Assembly: GCF_002812705.1 (NCBI RefSeq)
Contig: NZ_CP025030.1
Location: forward strand, 4,092,001-4,156,000
DNA: 64,000 nucleotides
From: Achromobacter spanius
GTDB lineage: Bacteria > Pseudomonadota > Gammaproteobacteria > Burkholderiales > Burkholderiaceae_B
Direction of reading: 5' to 3'
The notes under the pieces: generated by a model
Database searches by the model: none
Seen by the model: only the letters and a program-made list of their open reading frames with translations
What the model was told of the DNA's origin: nothing
Shown: positions 36,677-44,949 of the stretch, one piece after another
Position numbering within the stretch: position 1 is the stretch's first letter
Layout of the letters: every line of letters starts with the position of its first letter
Translations under genes and position numbers: made by a program

Positions 36677-37135
36677 ATGATGCTGGCACGCGACCTGATG
36701 TCCCAAGATCCCTTTTGCGTTAGTGCAAGTACACCCGTGTCGACCATTATTCACGCGATGCTGGACAAGAACATCAGCGCCGTCATGGTGACCGGCGACA
36801 GCGGCGAATTGATCGGCTTGGTCAGCGAAGGCGATCTGGTGCGCCGCCAGGACAGCGTGCACCAGCAAAAAAAGGACCATTGGCTGTCGCTGCTGGCGCA
36901 AGGCGAGGCGTTGAACCTGGAATTTCTGCATAGCTTGCAGTTAGGCGAGCGCACCGCCGCCGCCGTGATGAGCCGCCCCGTCATGACCCTGGACGACACC
37001 GCGCACCTGTCCGAGATTGTTGACGTGATGCTCAAGCACGGCATCAAGCGGGTACCCATCACCCGCGCCGGCAAGCTGGTGGGCGTGGTGAGCCGCCGCG
37101 ACATCCTGCGCGCCCTGCTCGCGCAGGAATCCTGA
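36677..37135 (+). CDS. CBS-domain pair protein
   Basis: A 152-residue protein made of two CBS motifs (~1-60: ARDLMSQDPFCVSASTPVST; ~85-150: AAVMSRPVMTLDDTAHLSEI and GVVSRRDILRALL). Such stand-alone pairs bind adenosine nucleotides and act as energy or redox sensors. GGAG is upstream. It is preceded by a well-placed FNR box, so expression at low oxygen is expected. The next gene starts 26 bp downstream. Confidence 0.88.
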   Translation: MMLARDLMSQDPFCVSASTPVSTIIHAMLDKNISAVMVTGDSGELIGLVSEGDLVRRQDSVHQQKKDHWLSLLAQGEALNLEFLHSLQLGERTAAAVMSRPVMTLDDTAHLSEIVDVMLKHGIKRVPITRAGKLVGVVSRRDILRALLAQES

Positions 37136-37161
37136 GCGTGCTGCCCTAACAAGGAGCCATG

Positions 37162-37683
37162 ATGTCGCGCACAGCCATTATTTTTTATTCGCGTTCCGGC
37201 ACGGGGCGCACCGTGGCCGAACGCCTTGCCACGGCGTCTGGCTGGCCGGCGTGGGAAATCCGGGACGCCAAACCCAGGGCCGGCCTGTCCGGCGACCTGC
37301 GCTGTGTCGTGGACAGCCTGTTCAAGCGCAGCCCGGCGTATCGGTATGACGGGCCCGAGCTGGATGTGCTGGACCATGTGGTGCTGGTGGCGCCGGTTTG
37401 GCTGCGTTCCCTTGCCGCGCCCATGCGCGCCTTCCTGAAGACCGAGGCGTCTTTTCTGCCGGCCTATTCCGTGATCTGCGTCATGTCGGGGGTGGGCGGG
37501 TTTCGTGCTGTCGACGATATCGCCACCTTGGCGGGCAAGAAGCCTCGGTCGATCCTGCTGTTGAAGCAGGCGGACGTGCTGGCGGAAGAATGCGATGCGT
37601 CCCTTTTCCGCTTCAAAGAGCAGGTGGCCGCGGCGACCCCGGCGGGTCGCGACGACAGCCACGTGCTGCGTGCCGTGGATTAA
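37162..37683 (+). CDS. Flavodoxin-like protein
   Basis: A 173-residue protein with a flavodoxin-type N-terminus: TAIIFYSRSGTGRTVAERLA, the FMN phosphate loop (S-R-S-G-T-G-R-T), then VVLVAPVWLRSLAAPMRAFL. It probably binds FMN and shuttles electrons. AAGGAG lies five bases before the second of two adjacent ATGs, so the second was chosen; the first gives one more residue. Likely in an operon with the CBS gene. Confidence 0.8.
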   Translation: MSRTAIIFYSRSGTGRTVAERLATASGWPAWEIRDAKPRAGLSGDLRCVVDSLFKRSPAYRYDGPELDVLDHVVLVAPVWLRSLAAPMRAFLKTEASFLPAYSVICVMSGVGGFRAVDDIATLAGKKPRSILLLKQADVLAEECDASLFRFKEQVAAATPAGRDDSHVLRAVD

Positions 37684-37808
37684 GCGCTCCAGCCAAACGC
37701 CCTACCCCTCCCGGGGGCGGTCTTTTGCGATCTGGATTCGCCTGGCAATGTGTGCTGCAATGACTCGTCGCTGGTTGTCGCAGCCCCCGTCCAGGGCAAC
37801 GCTACGCA

Positions 37809-38909
37809 ATGGGAAATTCGTCGAGCGCACCTCCGCTGATCGACATCATCCAGTCCGCCACCGAGCCGATCATCACGATTGATGAACAGCAGCGTATCGT
37901 GATGTTCAACGCCGCGGCGGAACGTGTCTTCCTTCGCAATTCAGCAAGCACCATCGGCGCCAAGCTCGACATGCTGATACCCGTGCGCTTTCGCCAGGTA
38001 CACGCCAGGCATGTCGATCGTTTCAAGCACACGGGCATCTCTGAACGCCAAATGGGCCTGGGCGCGCCGTTGTGGGGCTTGAGGTCCAACGGCGAAGAAT
38101 TTCCCATGGAAGCGTCGATCTCGCAGACGCATACGGAATCCGGCGTATTCCTGTCCATTTTCCTGCGTGACGTCACCGAGCGGCAACGCATCGATCAGGC
38201 GCTGCGCGCCTCGCGCGATGAACTGACCCGCTTGTCCAATGCCTTGCTGCATGTGCGCGAACAAGAAAAAAAGCACATTGCCCGCGAACTGCACGACGAC
38301 CTGGGCCAAAGCCTGACGGCGTTGACGATGGAACTGTCGCAACTGGAATCCACCATCGGCGCGAATGACCCGGAAGCACGCGAGCGGGTGCGGGAACGTG
38401 TGCAGGTGATGCGCGCCTTGGTCAAAAGCACGTTCGCGTCGTTGCGGCGCATAGCCTCCGACCTGCGCCCGGTCATGTTGGATGACCTGGGCCTGGCCGC
38501 CGCCGTCGAATGGTTGGTGGCCGGTTTTGTGTCGCGATACGGTATCGATACCGACGCCCGCATCGAAATCGGCCCGGCCGAACCGTCCAAACGGGTGGCC
38601 ACTACCCTCTTCCGGGTGGTGCAGGAAGCGCTGACCAACATCGCCAAGCACGCGCAGGCCAGCAAAGTACAGGTGCACCTGTCCTGCACCACTACCCATT
38701 GCAGCCTGACCGTGCAGGACAACGGCGTGGGCACAACGCCCGACAGCATTGCCAAGAAGCTGCCCATGTCGCTGGGCTTGCAAGGCATCCGCGAGCGCGT
38801 GCGGCTGCTCAATGGCGAAGTCACGATCACCACCCGCAAACAAGGGGGCTTTCGCCTGGAGGCCAAGGTGCCCGCCGAACATCCGAACTTGCCAGGGGAA
38901 ATGAATTGA
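37809..38909 (+). CDS. PAS-domain sensor histidine kinase (NarX/DegS type), soluble
   Basis: A 366-residue kinase without membrane segments. PAS domain (~10-125: IDIIQSATEPIITIDEQQRI), HisKA_3 phosphoacceptor helix with HIARELHDDLGQSLTALT (His ~162), and HATPase_c (~265-355: EALTNIAKHAQASKV, VQDNGVGTTP, LGLQGIRERVRLLNG). It senses a cytoplasmic signal, perhaps oxygen or redox through the PAS domain, and phosphorylates the adjacent response regulator, whose gene overlaps by 4 bp. No good ribosome site precedes the start. Confidence 0.9.
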   Translation: MGNSSSAPPLIDIIQSATEPIITIDEQQRIVMFNAAAERVFLRNSASTIGAKLDMLIPVRFRQVHARHVDRFKHTGISERQMGLGAPLWGLRSNGEEFPMEASISQTHTESGVFLSIFLRDVTERQRIDQALRASRDELTRLSNALLHVREQEKKHIARELHDDLGQSLTALTMELSQLESTIGANDPEARERVRERVQVMRALVKSTFASLRRIASDLRPVMLDDLGLAAAVEWLVAGFVSRYGIDTDARIEIGPAEPSKRVATTLFRVVQEALTNIAKHAQASKVQVHLSCTTTHCSLTVQDNGVGTTPDSIAKKLPMSLGLQGIRERVRLLNGEVTITTRKQGGFRLEAKVPAEHPNLPGEMN

Positions 38910-39559
38910 TCACCCTGATGCTGGCCGACGACCACACCTTGCTGCGCGAAGGGCTCAGGCGGCTGCTTGAACAGGCGGGCGACATCACGGTGGCGGGCGA
39001 AGCGCGAGACGGCTCGGAAGCGCTGCGGCAGCTTGCCCTGCGGCCCTGGGACCTGATCGTGCTGGACATGTCGATGCCGGGCCGCGACGGGGTGGGCCTG
39101 ATACGCCAGATAAAGGCGGACTTTCCCAAGGTGCCGATCCTGGTGCTGACCATGCATGGCGAGCAGCAATACGCCGTGCAGGCGATCAAGGCCGGCGCGG
39201 CTGGCTACCTGACCAAGGACAGCGCGGCGGACGAGCTGGTGCAGGCCGTGCGCAAGGTGGCGGCGGGCGGCCGCTACCTGAGCCGGTCGCTTGCCGAAAG
39301 CATCGTATTCGAGCGGCACGGCGATATCAGCGGCCTGCCTCATCTGTTGTTGTCCGATCGGGAGCTGTCCGTATTCCGGTATCTGGCCTCAGGCATGAGT
39401 AATTCGGATATTGCGCGGCTACTGTGCCTGAGCATCAAGACCGTCAGTACCTACAAGGGCAGAGTCCTGGTGAAGATGCAGTTGCGCAACCAGGCCGACC
39501 TGGTGCGCTACGCCATCAAGCACGACTTGTTTGACGACGAGGACAGCCCAGGCAAATGA
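38906..39559 (+). CDS. NarL/FixJ-type response regulator
   Basis: A 217-residue regulator. Receiver domain (~1-120) with acidic pocket LADDH, phospho-Asp in LIVLDMSMPG (~54) and Lys in YLTKDSAA; LuxR-type HTH (~145-210: LSDRELSVFRYLASGMSNSD and IKTVSTYKGRVLVKM). Start: TTG at 38906 overlaps the kinase stop (TTGA) with AGGGGA upstream and gives the usual M-I-T-L-M-L-A-D-D start; an ATG four codons later is possible. Likely target sites are at 39604-39627. Confidence 0.88.
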   Translation: MITLMLADDHTLLREGLRRLLEQAGDITVAGEARDGSEALRQLALRPWDLIVLDMSMPGRDGVGLIRQIKADFPKVPILVLTMHGEQQYAVQAIKAGAAGYLTKDSAADELVQAVRKVAAGGRYLSRSLAESIVFERHGDISGLPHLLLSDRELSVFRYLASGMSNSDIARLLCLSIKTVSTYKGRVLVKMQLRNQADLVRYAIKHDLFDDEDSPGK

Positions 39560-39603
39560 TGCCCGGCTCCGCGCACGGCGTATTCGCCCAAACAGGCTTG
39601 CCC

Positions 39604-39627
39604 GTAGGAATACGCCTACAGCTGTAG
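39604..39627. promoter_or_regulatory. Palindromes upstream of fnr, candidate response-regulator sites
   Basis: GTAGG-N6-CCTAC (39604-39619) overlaps the perfect 12-bp palindrome CTACAGCTGTAG (39616-39627). The 5-N6-5 layout matches what NarL/GacA-type regulators bind. It lies between the response-regulator gene and fnr in a 211-bp gap. Confidence 0.45.
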
Positions 39628-39770
39628 TCTGTTTCCCCTGAAAACTGGCGGGCTGCGCTGATAGTGCAAGCGGGTTTGATGATGCAGACTGGCGGTGGAG
39701 TGTGCCAGATGGCCCGTGAAACCTCCATTTTTCACCCGGCGGCCATCTTCACCTGACGTGAGGCGCAGCC

Positions 39771-40556
39771 ATGGATGCTTCCCTTATCCCTTCCCTTGTC
39801 CCCTACCCAGGCAACGGATCCCGGGGGGCCGCGCGGCGCGGCACCGGCATCCACGATGGACCGGTGCGGCTGCCGGCCGATTGCGACTTCTGCGGCATGG
39901 CGCGCATCTGCCAGCCAGGCCGCAACAATCACGTCCAACCTATCCACGATACGGCGCGCAACTGGCGCCTGGTCCACCGTGGTGAATCCGTTTACCGGGC
40001 CGGCGACTCCTTGTTGAATCTGTATTACCTGCGCGCCGGGTCGATGAAGATCCGCGTCACCAACCCATCCGGTTCCGAGCAGATCGTGGCGTTTCCGATT
40101 GCCGGCGCGCTCTTGGGGCTGGATGCCATCGCCACGGGCGCGCACGAGTGCGATGCCATCGCGTTGGAAGATTCGCTGGTCTGCGTGCTGCCCTTTGACG
40201 AGCTGATGTCTAATTGCCTGCACGACTCGGTGGCCTCCCGCGAATTCAACAAGCTGATCGCCCAAGAGGTCAATCAGTTCCGGCGCCTGTTGACGGCATT
40301 GGGCTGCATGTCGACCGAAGGCCGCATCGCGCGCTTTCTGGTGAACCTGTCCGAGCAGATGGCGGCCAATGGCTACTCCGCCCGCGAATTCACGCTGAAG
40401 ATGACACGCGAAGACATCGCCAACCATCTGGGCATGACGATCGAAACGGTATGCAGAACCTTCGGGCGGATGCAAACGGCGTCGCTGCTGAGCGTCAGCA
40501 GGCGGAATCTGGAAATCCGCAACCTGGAAGCCTTGAGGAAAGTCGGTAGCGTGTAG
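39771..40556 (+). CDS. fnr: Fnr-type oxygen-sensing transcriptional regulator
   Basis: A 261-residue Crp/Fnr protein. N-terminal iron-sulfur ligands CDFCGMARIC (C-x2-C-x5-C) and a fourth Cys in EDSLVCVLPFDEL match the FNR [4Fe-4S] set. Cyclic-nucleotide-type beta roll (~55-165), then HTH (~190-245) with DIANHLGMTIETVCRTFGRM; the recognition helix has E-x-x-C-R, where most FNR proteins have E-x-x-S-R. It should activate the FNR boxes around it at low oxygen. GAGG precedes the start. The ~40-residue Gly/Arg-rich N-terminus before the Cys cluster is unusual. Confidence 0.9.
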   Translation: MDASLIPSLVPYPGNGSRGAARRGTGIHDGPVRLPADCDFCGMARICQPGRNNHVQPIHDTARNWRLVHRGESVYRAGDSLLNLYYLRAGSMKIRVTNPSGSEQIVAFPIAGALLGLDAIATGAHECDAIALEDSLVCVLPFDELMSNCLHDSVASREFNKLIAQEVNQFRRLLTALGCMSTEGRIARFLVNLSEQMAANGYSAREFTLKMTREDIANHLGMTIETVCRTFGRMQTASLLSVSRRNLEIRNLEALRKVGSV

Positions 40557-40559
40557 CGC

Positions 40560-40592
40560 GGCGTAGCGTCGTTTGTCGTGTCCTACTACGCC
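40560..40592. terminator. Hairpin between fnr and the convergent usp gene
   Basis: GGCGTAG (40560-40566) pairs with CTACGCC (40586-40592) across a 19-nt loop in the 50-bp convergent gap. No T-run; tentative bidirectional terminator. Confidence 0.35.
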
Positions 40593-40606
40593 CCGCCACG
40601 CCCTGG

Positions 40607-41443
40607 CTAATGCGAGAACAGCACCGGTACGGTCATGGCGGCCAGCAGCGAACGGGTTGCCCCGCCCAGCACCCATTCATGCATGCGGCTGTGCCCGTAG
40701 GCCCCCATGACGATCAGGTCCGCGTTGAAATCCGCCGCCGCGCTCAGGATCGCGTCGCCGATGACGGTGTCGTCCATGTTCCTGGATTCTTGCTCGGGCT
40801 GCGGAAAACCATGGCAGGCGCAATAGGCAGCCAAGTCTTCGAAGGGCACGCCGGCCTCAGGCTTGGCGTCCGCATCCGGGGTGCCGACCAGCACGCGCAG
40901 CGCTCGGGCGTTGCGCAGCAGCGGCGCGGCATCGGCGATGGCGCGGGCGGCTTCCCTGCCCCGGTCCCAGCAGTACAGGACGCGCGTGCCGATGGTGGGA
41001 AACGTGCCTGCCGTGGGCAGCACGATCACCGGCCGGCCGGCGGTCAACAAGGTTTGCTCCACAAAATTGTTGCCCGTTGCGGCATACAGGTCGTAGGCGT
41101 TTTGCTGGCTGATGATCAGTACATCCGAACACCGCGCATGCCGCGCCGCGCATTCAGCGGGCGCGTCGTCCCCTTGCCGCCACGACACGGCCACGCCCGC
41201 GGCCAGCGCGGCTTGGGTGAACGCGGCCTGGACCGCCGCGCGGCCCCGGGTGTTCATTTCGCGGGCCATGTCTATGGACCGCACCCATAGCCCGGCGGCG
41301 TCGTAGAAATACCCCGGCAGCATGTAGCTGGCGAAGATGCCGGTCAGATGGGCGTCATGCGCCTTGGCCAGGCTCAGGCCCAGGTCGATGCGGCGGGCGC
41401 AGTCGACCCCATTGTCCAGATGAACCGCGATACGGCTGAACAT
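40607..41443 (-). CDS. Tandem universal stress protein
   Basis: A 278-residue protein with two Usp domains. The N-terminal one (~1-145) has lost a recognisable ATP loop; the C-terminal one keeps MGAYGHSRMHEWVLGGATRSL. Opens MFSRIAVHLDNGVDCARRI. The double-domain form is typical of low-oxygen stress proteins. Upstream at 41518 is an FNR box. It is the third usp gene in the block. Confidence 0.9.
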   Translation of the reverse strand: MFSRIAVHLDNGVDCARRIDLGLSLAKAHDAHLTGIFASYMLPGYFYDAAGLWVRSIDMAREMNTRGRAAVQAAFTQAALAAGVAVSWRQGDDAPAECAARHARCSDVLIISQQNAYDLYAATGNNFVEQTLLTAGRPVIVLPTAGTFPTIGTRVLYCWDRGREAARAIADAAPLLRNARALRVLVGTPDADAKPEAGVPFEDLAAYCACHGFPQPEQESRNMDDTVIGDAILSAAADFNADLIVMGAYGHSRMHEWVLGGATRSLLAAMTVPVLFSH

Positions 41444-41517
41444 GGTTACTCACCTTGTTGCCAATCGGCGGCCACCCGCCTCCTTGAACCATGCTGAGCC
41501 GTCCTGGACTTTCGATA

Positions 41518-41531
41518 TTGACCTTTATCAA
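41518..41531. promoter_or_regulatory. FNR/Anr box upstream of the tandem usp gene
   Basis: TTGAC-CTTT-ATCAA, one mismatch to consensus, centred about 81 bp before the tandem usp start on the minus strand. The next gene upstream (arsB) ends 63 bp away, so the box serves usp only. Confidence 0.7.
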
Positions 41532-41593
41532 CGGAAAATCGGGGACGAAATTCCAGAATCCGCGTTGCCGGTCATGCCACAACCGGGGGGTCT

Positions 41594-42874
41594 TTAACCG
41601 AGCCTGATCGCCAAGGCCGCCAGCGTCAACGCCAGCACCGGCAGCGTCAGCACAATGCCTACCTTGAAGTAGTAGCCCCAAAAGATCCGCGTGCCCTTGC
41701 GTTCCAGTACGTGCAGCCACAGCAAGGTAGCCAGACTGCCGATCGGCGTGATCTTCGGCCCCAGATCGCTGCCGATGACGTTGGCGTAGATCATCGCTTC
41801 CTTCACCGCGCCGCTTGCCTGGCTGGCATCGATGGATAGCGCGCCGACCAGCACCGTGGGCATGTTGTTCATGATGGACGACAGCAGCGCGGCCATGAAC
41901 CCGGCGCCAAAGGTCGCAGTCCAGATGCCCTGCTCCGCGAACCGGCTCAGCAAATCCGCCAGATATTGGGTCAGCCCGGCATTGCGCAAGCCATACACCA
42001 CCAGGTACATGCCCAACGAGAAAACCACGATCTGCCACGGCGCTTCGCGGATCACTTTGCGCGTGCTGATCTTGTGGCCACGGCCGGCCACCAGCAGCAA
42101 GATCGCTGCGCCCACGGCTGCCACCACGCTGACCGGCACGCCCAGCGGTTCCAGCCCAAAGAAACCACTCAGCAGCAGCGCAAGCACCGCCCAACCCGAC
42201 CGGAACGTATTCAGGTCGCGGATGGCCGCGGCGGGCGGCTTCAGTTGGCTTTGGTCATACCGCTGCGGAATGCTCTTTCTGAAGTACAGGTACAACACCG
42301 CCAGCGACGCCAGCACGGCCACCACGTTCACCGGCGCCATCACCGCCGCGTAGCGATTGAAGCCGATGTCGAAGAAGTCGGCCGAGACGATGTTCACCAG
42401 GTTCGACACGATCAGCGGCAGGCTGGCGGCATCGGCGATGAAGCCCGCCGCCATCACGAATGCCAGTGTTGCCCCGGGCGTGAAGCCCAGGGCCAGCAAC
42501 ATGGCCATCACGATCGGGGTCAGGATGAGCGCGGCGCCGTCGTTGGCAAACAGCGCCGCCACCGCCGCGCCCAGCAGCACGATCAAGGCGAACAAGGCGC
42601 GGCCGTTGCCCCTGCCCCACCGCGCCACATGCAGCGCGGCCCATTCAAAGAAGCCGGCCTCGTCCAGCAGCAGGCTGATGATGATGACGGCGATGAACGT
42701 GGCCGTGGCGTTCCAGACGATGTTCCACACCACGGGAATGTCCGACACCTGCACCACGCCGACGGCCAAGGCAAGCACCGCGCCCAAGCTGGCGCTCCAG
42801 CCGATGCCTAAACCTCGCGGCTGCCAGATGACCAGGATCAGGGTAAGGATGAAGATCGTTATTGCGGCGAACAT
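41594..42874 (-). CDS. arsB: Arsenite efflux pump ArsB
   Basis: A 426-residue transporter with 10-12 hydrophobic helices, of the ArsB/ion-transporter superfamily. Features: [40 protein letters not shown] (the conserved ANDG region), [11 protein letters not shown] and [12 protein letters not shown]. It exports arsenite and antimonite using the proton-motive force. It is divergent from arsR and under the same operator region. Single gene on its strand. Confidence 0.9.
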   Translation of the reverse strand: MFAAITIFILTLILVIWQPRGLGIGWSASLGAVLALAVGVVQVSDIPVVWNIVWNATATFIAVIIISLLLDEAGFFEWAALHVARWGRGNGRALFALIVLLGAAVAALFANDGAALILTPIVMAMLLALGFTPGATLAFVMAAGFIADAASLPLIVSNLVNIVSADFFDIGFNRYAAVMAPVNVVAVLASLAVLYLYFRKSIPQRYDQSQLKPPAAAIRDLNTFRSGWAVLALLLSGFFGLEPLGVPVSVVAAVGAAILLLVAGRGHKISTRKVIREAPWQIVVFSLGMYLVVYGLRNAGLTQYLADLLSRFAEQGIWTATFGAGFMAALLSSIMNNMPTVLVGALSIDASQASGAVKEAMIYANVIGSDLGPKITPIGSLATLLWLHVLERKGTRIFWGYYFKVGIVLTLPVLALTLAALAIRLG

Positions 42875-42982
42875 GCGGACGTCTCGTCAGGCGACTGGGG
42901 GGGCACGCCATGTCCGGCATAGGGATGTCCGGATCAACACGGCAGCGGCTTTCGGTCAGGCGGCCCCAGCTTAAAACGGAAA

Positions 42983-43011
42983 TTCCAATATTTCAACAAA
43001 TATTGTAGTAT
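42983..43011 (+). promoter_or_regulatory. arsR promoter, probably leaderless
   Basis: TTCCAA (42983-42988) and TAGTAT (43006-43011) are separated by exactly 17 bp. Transcription would begin close to the ATG at 43019, where no ribosome site exists, so arsR mRNA may lack a leader. The ArsR operator lies almost entirely within the spacer. Confidence 0.5.
42986..43005. promoter_or_regulatory. ArsR operator
   Basis: CAATATTT-CAAC-AAATATTG, a perfect inverted repeat with 8-bp arms, AT-rich in a GC-rich setting. It lies between arsB and arsR and within the arsR promoter spacer, as expected for an ArsR repressor site. Confidence 0.75.
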
Positions 43012-43018
43012 TCGCAAC

Positions 43019-43342
43019 ATGGATAAAAGCACCGCTGTCATCGTCTTCGAATCGCTCGCCTCGGGCGTCCGGCTGGACATCTTCCGGCTGCTCGTGCGGG
43101 CCGCGCCTGACGGCTGCGTGGCGGGCCAGATCGCCACCGAACTCAGCTTGCCGCCCACCAATCTGTCGTTCCACTTGAAAGCGCTGACGCAAGCCGGCCT
43201 GCTGACGGTTGAACAGGAAGGCCGCTTCATGCGCTACCGCGCCAACACCACGCTGATGTACGGGCTGGTGGACTACCTGACCGCCGAGTGTTGCGCCGGC
43301 GTGGCGTGCGCCGAGCGGCCCCAGGATGCGGAGTGCCAGTAA
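43019..43342 (+). CDS. arsR: ArsR metalloregulatory repressor
   Basis: A 107-residue winged-helix repressor ([13 protein letters not shown], then [19 protein letters not shown]). It lacks the classic ELCVCDL arsenic site; instead a C-terminal [12 protein letters not shown] with a Cys-Cys-x4-Cys cluster supplies the thiols, as in the Acidithiobacillus-type ArsR group. It represses both directions of the ars cluster until arsenite binds. It shares TAATG with the next gene. Confidence 0.9.
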   Translation: MDKSTAVIVFESLASGVRLDIFRLLVRAAPDGCVAGQIATELSLPPTNLSFHLKALTQAGLLTVEQEGRFMRYRANTTLMYGLVDYLTAECCAGVACAERPQDAECQ

Positions 43343-44487
43343 TGACGCTGCCCTCCTCTGTTCGCCAGGTGGATGTGGTGATCGTGGGCGCGGGGCAAAG
43401 CGCCTTGGCGCTTGCGTATTTCCTGAAGCGCACGTCCCTGGATGTCGTCTTGCTGGATGCCAGCCCGCAACCGGGCGGCGCCTGGCTGAATGGTTGGGAC
43501 TCGTTGCAGCTGTTTTCTCCCGCGCAATGGAGTTCCTTGCCGGGCTGGCCGATGCCGGCAGTTCCCGGGTATCCCGGCCGAGACCAGGTTGTGGAGTACC
43601 TGGCGCGCTATGAAAGCCGTTACGGGTTCAACGTCCACCGCCCCGTGATAGTGAATGCGGTGCGCAGGGAGGAATCCGAATTCGTCGTTGAAACCGACCA
43701 GGGCGTATGGCGCAGCCGCGCCGTGGTCAGCGCAACAGGCACCTGGAGCAAGCCCTACGTACCGCTAATTGAGGGCACGTCCGAGTTCCAGGGTACCCAG
43801 ATCCACTCCGCGCAGTACCGGTCACCGACGCCCTTTGCCGGGCTGCGCGTCCTGGTCGTGGGCGGCGGTAATTCGGGTGCGCAGATTCTGGCCGAGGTGT
43901 CCCGCGTGGCGGACACCACCTGGGTCACGCAGACCGAGCCCCTGTTCTTGCCCGATGACGTCGACGGCCGGGTGCTGTTCGAACGGGCCACGGCGCGCTG
44001 GCAGGCGTTGCAACAGGGCAAGCAACCGGACGATCTTCCCGGTGGTTTTGGCGACGTCGTCATGGTTGCGCCCGTGCGCGAAGCCCGAGAACGTGGCGTG
44101 TTGCACTCGGTGCGGCCTTTCGTGCGCTTTACGCCGCAGGGCGTCGCCTGGCCGGACGGTAGCGCCACCGACGTGGACGCCATCATCTGGTGCACGGGGT
44201 TCCGGCCCGCGCTGGACCATCTGGCGCCGTTGGACGTCATCAATGCCGAAGGCCGGGTCCCGCTGGCGGGTACGCAGGCGTCGGCGATGCCGGGCTTGTG
44301 GCTGCTTGGGTATGGCGAGTGGACGGGCTTTGCGTCCGCCACGCTGGTCGGCATCATGCGCACCGCCAAATCCACGGCGCTGGAAGTGGCTGCTTATGTT
44401 CAGGCTGATCCGCTGGCGCCAAGCCGTGCTGAAGCGCCCACTTCTGAACCTTCCTCGTTTGACTCCCCCTCTTCCATTCCGACCTAA
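43342..44487 (+). CDS. arsO: Flavin-dependent monooxygenase/oxidoreductase ArsO
   Basis: A 381-residue FAD/NAD(P)-binding protein. FAD motif [18 protein letters not shown] at the N-terminus; second dinucleotide motif [17 protein letters not shown] (~170); PGGAWLNGW and IWCTGFRP as in flavin monooxygenases. ArsO is often found in ars operons; the reaction is not established and may act on organoarsenicals. Start ATG overlaps the arsR stop (TAATG); a longer upstream frame lies inside arsR. The C-terminal ~25 residues are Ser/Pro-rich. Confidence 0.85.
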   Translation: MTLPSSVRQVDVVIVGAGQSALALAYFLKRTSLDVVLLDASPQPGGAWLNGWDSLQLFSPAQWSSLPGWPMPAVPGYPGRDQVVEYLARYESRYGFNVHRPVIVNAVRREESEFVVETDQGVWRSRAVVSATGTWSKPYVPLIEGTSEFQGTQIHSAQYRSPTPFAGLRVLVVGGGNSGAQILAEVSRVADTTWVTQTEPLFLPDDVDGRVLFERATARWQALQQGKQPDDLPGGFGDVVMVAPVREARERGVLHSVRPFVRFTPQGVAWPDGSATDVDAIIWCTGFRPALDHLAPLDVINAEGRVPLAGTQASAMPGLWLLGYGEWTGFASATLVGIMRTAKSTALEVAAYVQADPLAPSRAEAPTSEPSSFDSPSSIPT

Positions 44488-44516
44488 CTCCACCTAAATC
44501 AACCTGACAGGACACC

Positions 44517-44942
44517 ATGAGCACCGTCACCATCTATCACAACCCCAAGTGCGGCACCTCGCGCAATACCTTGGCGCTGATCCGCAATGCCGGCGTTGAG
44601 CCGCAAGTGATCGAATACCTGCAAACCCCGCCCGACCGCGCCACACTGGTTGACCTGATCGCGCGCGCGGGCCTGTCGGTAAGAGACGCCATCCGGCAAA
44701 AGGAAACCTCCTACCGGGAACTGGGCCTGGACGATGCATCGCTTACCGACGACGCGCTGATCGACGCCATGCTTGAACACCCCATCCTGATCAACCGCCC
44801 CTTCGTCGTGACGGCCAAGGGCGTGCGGCTGTGCCGCCCGTCCGAACTGGTGCTGGACATTCTTGAAGAAGCGCAACGCGGCGCCTTCGTGAAAGAAGAC
44901 GGCGAAGCGGTGATCGACGAAAACGGACAGCGCGTGCGCTAA
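44517..44942 (+). CDS. arsC: Arsenate reductase, glutaredoxin-dependent
   Basis: A 141-residue ArsC of the plasmid R773 type. Catalytic Cys in HNPKCGTSRNTL (Cys ~12); the arsenate-binding Arg residues lie in INRPFVVTAKGVRLCRP. Reduces arsenate to arsenite with glutathione/glutaredoxin, giving the substrate of ArsB and probably of the following MFS protein. AGGACACC precedes the ATG. The MFS gene begins 7 bp later. Confidence 0.93.
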   Translation: MSTVTIYHNPKCGTSRNTLALIRNAGVEPQVIEYLQTPPDRATLVDLIARAGLSVRDAIRQKETSYRELGLDDASLTDDALIDAMLEHPILINRPFVVTAKGVRLCRPSELVLDILEEAQRGAFVKEDGEAVIDENGQRVR

Positions 44943-44949
44943 GCCCCCG

